Origin: GCA-002701945 sp964442015
GTDB taxonomy: Bacteria; Fidelibacterota; Marinisomatia; Marinisomatales; TCS55
Reading direction: 5' to 3'
Assembly (NCBI GenBank): GCA_964442015.1
Contig: CAYTYA010000046.1
Span: 1-12,761, forward strand
Length of the DNA stretch: 12,761 nucleotides
The notes under the pieces are model-generated. The model did no database searches. It worked only from the letters and a program-made list of their open reading frames with translations, and was not told where the DNA came from. Below, piece by piece: positions 6,571-12,761 of this stretch. The translations under genes and the position numbers were made by a program. The stretch's first letter is position 1. Every line of letters begins with the position of its first letter.

Positions 6571-7674
6571 TTGAGCGCTAATAAACCTGCGGTTTTATTA
6601 CTGGAAGATGGGCGTGTATTTACTGGAGAATCCTTTGGCTATATAGGTCAAACAATTGGAGAAGTTTGTTTTAATACAGGCATGTCTGGATATCAAGAAA
6701 TTTTAACAGACCCATCGTATTGTAAACAAATAGTAACGATGACTTCACCGCATATTGGAAACTATGGAATTAATACAGAAGATATTGAATCAGAAAATAT
6801 TCAGGTTGCTGGTTTTGCTATTAAGGAAGAAACATTAATTCCATCCAATTGGCGCTCAGTTCAATCAATTGGTAATTATTTGAATAAAGAGAAAATTGTT
6901 GGTATTAAATCAATTGACACTCGCGCATTAACACGACATATTCGAAATCAAGGAGCCATGAATGGTATAATATCTTCAACCTCCGTTAATATAGACAGTT
7001 TAAAACGTAAACTATCTACATCACCATCGATGAATGGTCTTGATTTAGCAAAAGTAGTGTCAACAAAACATAAATTTCGCTGGACGAAGAAAAATAATAA
7101 AATGAATTATAAGGTGGCCGCCATTGATTATGGCATCAAGCACAATATTCTACGTTTGTTAGAAGAAAATTCTTGTGATGTGACTGTTTTTCCAGCAGAA
7201 ACCACTGCCAAAGAAATTATTGATTTCAATCCTGATGGTATTTTTTTAAGTAATGGGCCAGGTGATCCATCTGCTGTTACGTATGGAGTATCAATGGTAA
7301 AAAATCTTTTAGGGAAAAAACCAATATTTGGTATTTGTTTAGGTCATCAGATTTTAGCCCTCGCTTTAGGGGCAAAGACATTCAAATTAAAATTTGGACA
7401 TAGAGGGATTAATCACCCTGTTAAAAACTTACAAACAGGGGAGGTGGAAATTACTAGCCAGAATCATGGGTTTGCTGTTGACTTGGAATCTCTTCCCTCA
7501 AATGTAATAGCAACTCATATCAATTTAAATGATAATACTTCAGAAGGATTACGATGCAACGATATGCACGCGTTTTCTGTACAATATCACCCAGAATCGA
7601 GCCCTGGCCCTCATGATAGTAGATACTTATTTAATGATTTTACAAATATGATGAAAGATGCCAAAAAGAACTGA
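6571..7674 (+). CDS. carA: Carbamoyl phosphate synthetase small subunit (glutaminase)
   Basis: This 367-residue subunit hydrolyses glutamine and channels ammonia to CarB for carbamoyl phosphate, the precursor of pyrimidines and arginine. The N-terminal CarA-specific domain (about 1-150) begins PAVLLLEDGRVFTGESFGY and carries NTGMSGYQEILTDPSY and SIDTRALTRHIRNQGAMNG. The class I glutamine amidotransferase domain (about 175-365) has LSNGPGDPS, the nucleophile C256 in FGICLGHQ, NHGFAVD, and the catalytic H340 and E342 in QYHPESSPGPHDS. Length is slightly under the usual 370-390. Translation starts at TTG: the N-terminus then matches the family and a GGGGGAA Shine-Dalgarno lies just before. Its last 17 bases overlap carB in another frame, so the two subunits are probably made by coupled translation. 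The call is firm. Confidence 0.97.
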   Translation: MSANKPAVLLLEDGRVFTGESFGYIGQTIGEVCFNTGMSGYQEILTDPSYCKQIVTMTSPHIGNYGINTEDIESENIQVAGFAIKEETLIPSNWRSVQSIGNYLNKEKIVGIKSIDTRALTRHIRNQGAMNGIISSTSVNIDSLKRKLSTSPSMNGLDLAKVVSTKHKFRWTKKNNKMNYKVAAIDYGIKHNILRLLEENSCDVTVFPAETTAKEIIDFNPDGIFLSNGPGDPSAVTYGVSMVKNLLGKKPIFGICLGHQILALALGAKTFKLKFGHRGINHPVKNLQTGEVEITSQNHGFAVDLESLPSNVIATHINLNDNTSEGLRCNDMHAFSVQYHPESSPGPHDSRYLFNDFTNMMKDAKKN

Positions 7675-10600
7675 TATAAAATCTATATTAATTATTGGCG
7701 CAGGCCCCATAGTCATAGGCCAAGCTTGTGAGTTTGATTATTCTGGTACACAAGCAACCAGAGCTTTAAAGGATGAAGGATACCGTGTTATTTTAGTTAA
7801 TTCTAATCCAGCTACGATTATGACAGACCCTGATTTAGCTGATGCAACATATATTGAGCCAATTACTGTTGATTATGTAACGGAAATTATCAAAAAAGAA
7901 AAACCAGATGCTATATTACCGACAGTTGGTGGACAGACGGGGCTAAACCTTTCTATGGAATTATTTAAAGAAGGATTGTTAGATAAATTCAATGTTCAAT
8001 TAATTGGTGCCCAAGCAGATGCCATTGATAAAGCGGAAGATAGAGAGCAATTTAAAAAAGCAATGGATGATGTTGGTATTGAGACAGCGCAGGGTGGATT
8101 CGTTCATTCTTGGGAAGAAGCGAAAGGATTAATTAATGATTTACATTTTCCTGTCATTATTCGACCATCATTTACGCTGGGTGGAACAGGTGGATCAGTA
8201 GCATATAATTATGATGAATATCAACCACTCATTGAAAATGGCTTAAGAGCTAGCCCCATAAATGAAGTATTGGTGGAAGAATCTTTATTAGGGTGGAAGG
8301 AGTTTGAATTAGAAGTAATTCGCGATAAAGCTGATAATGCTATTATTATATGCTCCATTGAAAACATTGACCCTATGGGAGTACATACTGGTGATTCAAT
8401 AACAGTTGCTCCTTCCATGACTTTATCTGATAAAGAATATCAACAAATGAGGAATGATGCAATTTTATGTTTACGGACTATCGGTGTTGAGACAGGAGGT
8501 TCTAATGTTCAATTTGCTGTTAACCCTGATGATGGTAGAACTGTAATTATAGAAATGAATCCACGGGTTAGCCGTTCATCCGCTCTTGCTAGTAAAGCAA
8601 CAGGATTTCCTATTGCAAAAATTGCAGCAAAGCTTGCTATAGGTTATACGCTTGATGAATTGCCTAATGATATTACAGGAAAAACACTAGCAGCTTTTGA
8701 ACCAACCATAGATTATATTGTAACAAAAATACCTAGATTCGATTTTGAAAAATTTCCTACTGCTTCAGGTCATTTAGGAGTTCAAATGCAAAGCGTAGGA
8801 GAAGTTATGTCCATAGGAAGGACTTTTAAAGAAAGCCTGCAAAAAGCATTTCGTTCTTTAGAGGTTGGTCTGGATGGATTAGAGCCAAAGCCTCTTGCTG
8901 AGGGTGATCCAGACGTTGAACGAGCCCGATCATTAGATATGACAACACTTCGGTTTGCTACTGCATTTAGATTATTAAAGATACGAGAAGCATTTATTCA
9001 AGGACAGACTATTGAAGAAATACATGATATTACAGGTATTGATCCTTGGTTTCTTTTTCAGATACAAGAAATTGTAACTCTTAATAAATCATCTGATCTA
9101 TTACAATTAAAAGAATTTGGATTTTCAGATGAACAGATTGGGCGATTAAAAAATAAATCTTCTGATATTATAAGAGCTGAAAGAATTAAAAAGGGCATCG
9201 CCCCTGTTTATAAAGTTGTGGATACCTGCGCTGCAGAGTTTGAAGCAAAAACCCCATATTGTTATTCAACATATGATAATGAAAATGAAATTGAACCCAT
9301 AAATGGTAAAAAAATAATGATTTTAGGAGGAGGACCAAATCGTATCGGCCAAGGAATAGAATTTGATTATTGTTGTGTACAGGCAGTGTTTGGTTTGCAA
9401 GATTTAGAGTATAAGACGATCATGGTCAATTGTAACCCTGAGACCGTAAGTACTGATTTTGACTTAGTAGACCGATTATATTTTGAACCAGTAACATTCG
9501 AAGACGTATTAAATATAGTTGAATTTGAAAAACCTGATGGAGTACTTGTTCAATTTGGAGGTCAAACCCCTCTAAAAATTGCTAATTCACTGGAAGAAGC
9601 TGGTGTGCCAATTATAGGTACATCTCCTAAAAGTATTGACCTGGCTGAGGATCGTGAAAAATTTGGACAAATATTAAATAAGTTAAGAGTTACATGTCCA
9701 CAGTTTGGAACTGGGAGGACATTAGATGAGGTTATTAGTGTGGCAGAAAAAATTGGTTATCCTGTACTAGCTAGACCAAGCTATGTACTGGGTGGTAGGG
9801 CTATGGAAATTGTTTACTCAAAAGATCAATTAATCGATTATATAGCAAGATCAGCAGATGTTACAGAAGGACACCCAATTTTAATTGATCAATTTTTGGA
9901 AGACGCATTTGAATTTGATGTTGACGCCCTGTGCGATGGTGATGAAGTACATATTGGCGGAGTAATGCAACATATTGAAGAAGCAGGAATACATTCAGGG
10001 GACTCTGCGTGTGTTCTTCCCCCTTATCGTATTAAAGCAGATGCGTTGGATGAAATTGTTCGAATTACGAACGATCTAGCTATGGAGCTAAATGTTTTGG
10101 GATTAATTAATATACAGTTTGCCTATAAAGAAGGAAAGATTTACGTGCTTGAGGTGAACCCTAGAGCAAGTAGAACGATCCCTTTTGTAAGTAAAACTAC
10201 CAATGTGCCATTAGCAAGAATTGCAGCGCAAATATCAACTGGAAAAAAACTAAAGGATTTTAATTTACCTAGTTGGGATATGATAAATCATGTTTCTGTT
10301 AAAGAAGCTGTATTACCATTTAATAAATTTCCTGAAGAATCTATCTTTTTGAGCCCTGAAATGAAATCAACGGGTGAAGTCATGGGAATATCGAAAACAT
10401 TTGGGGAATCATTTAAAAGAGCTATAATAAGTTCTGGAAATAAAATTTTTTATAAAGGGACGGTCTTTTTTTCTGTAAATGATCCAGACAAATTGAACGC
10501 AATACCAATAGCTCGTGATCTACAAGAATTGGGATATAAAATCGTTGCTACAGATGGAACGTCACTTGAACTGAATAGAAACGGAATACCTTCAAAAACG

Positions 10601-10843
10601 GTGTTTAAAGTAGGAGAGGGAAGACCTAATATTCTTGATCATATTATGAATAATGAAATTCAGATGGTGATTAATACTCCTTTAGGGTCTAAGTCTCGTT
10701 ACGATGAGGAAGCAATAGGGCGAGCATGTATTCAAAAAGGTATTATGGCAATTACAACTTTATCTGGAGCAAATGCTGCAGTCCGGGCGATTCGATCCCA
10801 AAAAAGGAAAACTGTTAAGTCTTTACAATCTTATCATTCTTAA
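7658..10843 (+). CDS. carB: Carbamoyl phosphate synthetase large subunit
   Basis: This 1061-residue protein is close to the usual ~1070 and is the synthetase half of the cytosolic CarAB enzyme: it phosphorylates bicarbonate, joins ammonia and phosphorylates carbamate. The two homologous halves are intact. The first (about 1-400) has GAGPIVIGQACEFDYSGTQA, RPSFTLGGTGG and the metal-binding E299 and N301 in EMNPRVSRSS, at the same numbers as I recall for the E. coli enzyme. An oligomerisation region follows (about 400-545). The second half (about 548-925) has LGGGPNRIGQGIEFDYCCVQ, RPSYVLGGRAM and E832/N834 in LEVNPRASRT. The C-terminal MGS-like allosteric domain (about 927-1061) has ATDGTS, KVGEGRPNILD and TTLSGANAAV, the sort of site that binds UMP or ornithine in relatives, so feedback control is likely. 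The start ATG lies inside carA. No frameshift or missing domain was seen. Confidence 0.98.
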   Translation: MPKRTDIKSILIIGAGPIVIGQACEFDYSGTQATRALKDEGYRVILVNSNPATIMTDPDLADATYIEPITVDYVTEIIKKEKPDAILPTVGGQTGLNLSMELFKEGLLDKFNVQLIGAQADAIDKAEDREQFKKAMDDVGIETAQGGFVHSWEEAKGLINDLHFPVIIRPSFTLGGTGGSVAYNYDEYQPLIENGLRASPINEVLVEESLLGWKEFELEVIRDKADNAIIICSIENIDPMGVHTGDSITVAPSMTLSDKEYQQMRNDAILCLRTIGVETGGSNVQFAVNPDDGRTVIIEMNPRVSRSSALASKATGFPIAKIAAKLAIGYTLDELPNDITGKTLAAFEPTIDYIVTKIPRFDFEKFPTASGHLGVQMQSVGEVMSIGRTFKESLQKAFRSLEVGLDGLEPKPLAEGDPDVERARSLDMTTLRFATAFRLLKIREAFIQGQTIEEIHDITGIDPWFLFQIQEIVTLNKSSDLLQLKEFGFSDEQIGRLKNKSSDIIRAERIKKGIAPVYKVVDTCAAEFEAKTPYCYSTYDNENEIEPINGKKIMILGGGPNRIGQGIEFDYCCVQAVFGLQDLEYKTIMVNCNPETVSTDFDLVDRLYFEPVTFEDVLNIVEFEKPDGVLVQFGGQTPLKIANSLEEAGVPIIGTSPKSIDLAEDREKFGQILNKLRVTCPQFGTGRTLDEVISVAEKIGYPVLARPSYVLGGRAMEIVYSKDQLIDYIARSADVTEGHPILIDQFLEDAFEFDVDALCDGDEVHIGGVMQHIEEAGIHSGDSACVLPPYRIKADALDEIVRITNDLAMELNVLGLINIQFAYKEGKIYVLEVNPRASRTIPFVSKTTNVPLARIAAQISTGKKLKDFNLPSWDMINHVSVKEAVLPFNKFPEESIFLSPEMKSTGEVMGISKTFGESFKRAIISSGNKIFYKGTVFFSVNDPDKLNAIPIARDLQELGYKIVATDGTSLELNRNGIPSKTVFKVGEGRPNILDHIMNNEIQMVINTPLGSKSRYDEEAIGRACIQKGIMAITTLSGANAAVRAIRSQKRKTVKSLQSYHS

Positions 10844-10887
10844 TAAGCATGATTTGGAAATATTGATTTCTAAAATTATTTTCTAAT

Positions 10888-10892
10888 AAGGA
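10888..10892 (+). promoter_or_regulatory. Shine-Dalgarno of mtaB
   Basis: AAGGA lies 8 bases before the ATG at 10901, the best-placed ribosome-binding site in the window. It supports this start, which also puts the first conserved cysteine motif (MGCKTN) right at the N-terminus as expected. The 57-base gap from carB holds no convincing terminator, so mtaB may be read from the car transcript. Confidence 0.6.
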
Positions 10893-10900
10893 TATAAGAT

Positions 10901-12196
10901 ATGAGTACTCCAACAACAAGGATCGCCTTCCATACCATGGGTTGTAAAACTAATTTTTCAGAAACCTCTACAATAAGTAGCGAAATGCAACGCTATGGTT
11001 ATGAAAAAGTTAGCTATAAAGATGAGGCTGATATTTATGTGCTAAATACATGCTCTGTCACTGAAAACGCTGATAAGGAAGCACGAAAATTAATCCGCAA
11101 AGCACGAAGGCTTAACCCTTTTGCAAAAATTGCAGTTATAGGATGTTATGCACAGTTACAGCCAGAACAGATATCAAAAATCCCTGGTGTAGATTTAGTC
11201 CTTGGAGCTTCAGAAAAATTCAACTTACTCTCTCATCTAAATTCGTTGAATGGTACCAATGAATCAAAAATTATCACTTCTACCATAAAAAATATTAGCT
11301 CTTTTCAACCGTCATTTACGAATGGTGAGAGAACGAGATCATATCTTAAAATTCAAGATGGGTGTAATTATAATTGTTCTTTTTGTACTATTCCACTAGC
11401 TAGAGGAAGAAGTAGAAGTGACACAATAGAAAATACAGTAAAAATTGCACAGAATATTGCTGATTCAGGTGCCAAGGAAATAGTGCTAACCGGGATTAAT
11501 ATAGGAGATTTTGGTTCTGAAAAAGATGAGAGCTTTTTGCAGCTTATTATGACGTTAGATAATTTAAAAGGCATTGAGAGGTTCCGTATTTCCTCTATTG
11601 AACCGAATCTACTTAGCGATGAAATAATATCATTTTGTGCCAACTCAAACAAATTTGTTCCTCATTTTCATATACCACTTCAATCTGGATCAGATTCAAT
11701 TTTGAAAAGTATGAAAAGAAGATATAATACGGATTTATATAAGTCTAGAGTGGAATATATTAAAGAATTAATTCCTGATTGCTGTATAGGCGTGGATGTG
11801 ATCGTCGGCTACCCCGGAGAGGGAGAAGAACATTTTGAACAAACAAAGGCATTTATAGAAAATATAGATATTTCCTATTTACATGTTTTTTCTTATTCAC
11901 AGAGAAAGAATACTTTAGCTGCATCATTAAACAATCAAGTAACGAAAGAACACAAAGATTATCGGAGTAAAGCTCTACATATTTTATCTAATAAAAAACA
12001 GACAGAGTTTTATAATCAATATATCAATACGATTCGTCCTGTATTAGTTGAACAATCAATTAATGGAAAAATTCAAGGATTTACTGATAATTATATTAAG
12101 GTAAATATTGATAAACACTTATCCTGTCAAAATACTATCATTTCTGTATTATTAAATGATAATAAAGGAAGTTATATGCAAGGAGAAATAACCTAG
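10901..12196 (+). CDS. mtaB: tRNA (t6A37-C2)-methylthiotransferase MtaB
   Basis: This 431-residue radical-SAM enzyme is predicted to add a methylthio group to t6A at position 37 of ANN-decoding tRNAs (t6A to ms2t6A), which aids decoding. The N-terminal UPF0004 domain holds C15 (HTMGCKTN), C51 (NTCSVTENAD) and C82 (GCYAQ) for one 4Fe-4S cluster. The radical-SAM CxxxCxxC is C155, C159 and C162 (DGCNYNCSFCTIPLARGRSR), followed by VLTGINIGDFG, HIPLQSGSDSILKSMKRRY and VDVIVGYPGE. A short TRAM-like tail for RNA binding follows from about residue 375. GCKTN, TENAD and ARGRSRS place it with MtaB rather than MiaB or RimO. All cluster cysteines are present. It lies 57 bases after carB on the same strand and meets gcvP tail to tail. 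Confidence 0.94.
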   Translation: MSTPTTRIAFHTMGCKTNFSETSTISSEMQRYGYEKVSYKDEADIYVLNTCSVTENADKEARKLIRKARRLNPFAKIAVIGCYAQLQPEQISKIPGVDLVLGASEKFNLLSHLNSLNGTNESKIITSTIKNISSFQPSFTNGERTRSYLKIQDGCNYNCSFCTIPLARGRSRSDTIENTVKIAQNIADSGAKEIVLTGINIGDFGSEKDESFLQLIMTLDNLKGIERFRISSIEPNLLSDEIISFCANSNKFVPHFHIPLQSGSDSILKSMKRRYNTDLYKSRVEYIKELIPDCCIGVDVIVGYPGEGEEHFEQTKAFIENIDISYLHVFSYSQRKNTLAASLNNQVTKEHKDYRSKALHILSNKKQTEFYNQYINTIRPVLVEQSINGKIQGFTDNYIKVNIDKHLSCQNTIISVLLNDNKGSYMQGEIT

Positions 12197-12201
12197 ATTA
12201 T

Positions 12202-12761
12202 TTAATCTTTTTGTTCATACTCTGATATATCAGGGCAAGTACACACAAGATTTCGATCTCCTGCTGCATTTTCAATTCTACCAACTGGAGGCCAATATTT
12301 AAATTCTTTTAACCATTGCGCTGGGAACACTGCGGCTTCTCTAGAATAAGGATGATCCCAGTTTTCTTTTGTAATACTTTGTACTGTATGTGGAGAATTT
12401 TTAAGCATATTATTTTTTGAATCTGATTTTCCACTTATCACATCATTTATTTCTTTTTTTATAGAAATCATCGCGGAACAAAATTTATCAAGTTCATTCT
12501 TTGATTCACTTTCTGTTGGTTCTATCATTAAAGTTCCAGGAACAGGCCATGACATTGTGGGCGCATGGAAACCGTAATCCATCAATCGCTTTGCAATATC
12601 CTCATCTGTAATCCCTGATTCTTTTCTTATTGGACGTAAATCAATAATAAACTCATGTGCATTGAATCCTTTTTCCCCTCTATATAAAATCGGAAAATGA
12701 TCTTCTAGTAATTTTGCCATATAGTTTGCATTTAAGATTGCAATAGATGTTGCTTTTTCCA
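12202..12761 (-). CDS. gcvP: Glycine dehydrogenase (decarboxylating) P-protein, C-terminal part (5' partial)
   Basis: Read on the minus strand, this is the last 185 residues of the PLP-dependent P-protein of the glycine cleavage system, which decarboxylates glycine and passes the aminomethyl group to lipoyl-GcvH. The frame stays open past the in-frame Met at 12720 with family sequence (ATSIAILNANYMAKLL), so the gene runs off the right edge. Diagnostic blocks are HEFIIDLRP, RLMDYGFHAPTMSWPVPGT, LMIEPTESESKNELD, HPYSREAAVFPAQWL, and GDRNLVCTCP near the C-terminus. The GDRNLVCTCP ending and MSWPVPGT fit the single-chain (~950-residue) type rather than the split GcvPA/GcvPB type. The PLP-binding lysine lies outside the window. 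The stop codon is 5 bases from the mtaB stop, with no hairpin between. I saw no other gcv gene here. Confidence 0.96.
   Translation of the reverse strand, partial: EKATSIAILNANYMAKLLEDHFPILYRGEKGFNAHEFIIDLRPIRKESGITDEDIAKRLMDYGFHAPTMSWPVPGTLMIEPTESESKNELDKFCSAMISIKKEINDVISGKSDSKNNMLKNSPHTVQSITKENWDHPYSREAAVFPAQWLKEFKYWPPVGRIENAAGDRNLVCTCPDISEYEQKD

Noticed and set aside
10863..10889. TTGATT and TAATAA as a possible promoter for mtaB
   Set aside because: The spacer is only 15 bases, the -10 match is weak, and the start point would fall almost on the Shine-Dalgarno. Read-through from carB is simpler.
10844..10900. Possible terminator between carB and mtaB (GAAAT and ATTTC arms)
   Set aside because: The stem is five AT-rich pairs and has no T tract directly after it, so it is too weak to call.

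Overview
The window is visibly AT-rich, compactly coded DNA. It looks like a free-living bacterium of the Fibrobacterota-Chlorobiota-Bacteroidota (FCB) side of the tree. Candidatus Marinimicrobia (SAR406) or a relative is my best guess, from gene style alone. The main pointers are a surface protein with a type IX secretion (T9SS) C-terminal sorting domain, a periplasmic FecR protein beside a CHASE2 adenylate cyclase, several genes without a clear Shine-Dalgarno, and a single-chain-type glycine dehydrogenase. I saw no tRNA, rRNA, CRISPR array, insertion sequence or other mobile element. No stretch over 300 bases lacks a gene; the longest gap is about 150 bases, before carA.

Layout. (1) Bases 1-1583: the 3' part of a large secreted T9SS cargo protein, closed by a strong terminator at 1599-1626. 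(2) Bases 1670-6417: four tightly packed plus-strand genes that look like one operon: an exported FecR-domain protein, a CHASE2 class III adenylate cyclase, an aminotransferase class IV homologue and a sulfotransferase-like protein. A second strong terminator follows at 6482-6517. (3) Bases 6571-12196: carA and carB (carbamoyl phosphate synthetase, overlapping by 17 bases), then mtaB (tRNA t6A37 methylthiotransferase). (4) Bases 12202-12761, minus strand: the C-terminal end of gcvP (glycine cleavage P-protein), converging on mtaB with only 5 bases between the stop codons.

How the genes work together. carAB makes carbamoyl phosphate from glutamine, bicarbonate and ATP for pyrimidines and arginine. 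mtaB and gcvP are housekeeping. The first operon is the less ordinary part. A periplasmic FecR protein and a periplasmic CHASE2 sensor are placed to meet outside the inner membrane and control cAMP production inside. They are co-directional with an aminotransferase-like/sulfotransferase-like pair. From memory, that same pair is fused into single proteins in plants ('branched-chain-amino-acid aminotransferase-like' proteins), so it looks like a conserved two-part module of unknown function.

The aminotransferase-like member departs from its family at two PLP-contacting positions. The usual Schiff-base lysine position carries Asn in an ungapped alignment, and the usual pyridine-nitrogen Glu position carries Thr. 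This pair, and its placement behind a cAMP signalling pair, is the best candidate in the window for undescribed biology. Everything else is well-known families.
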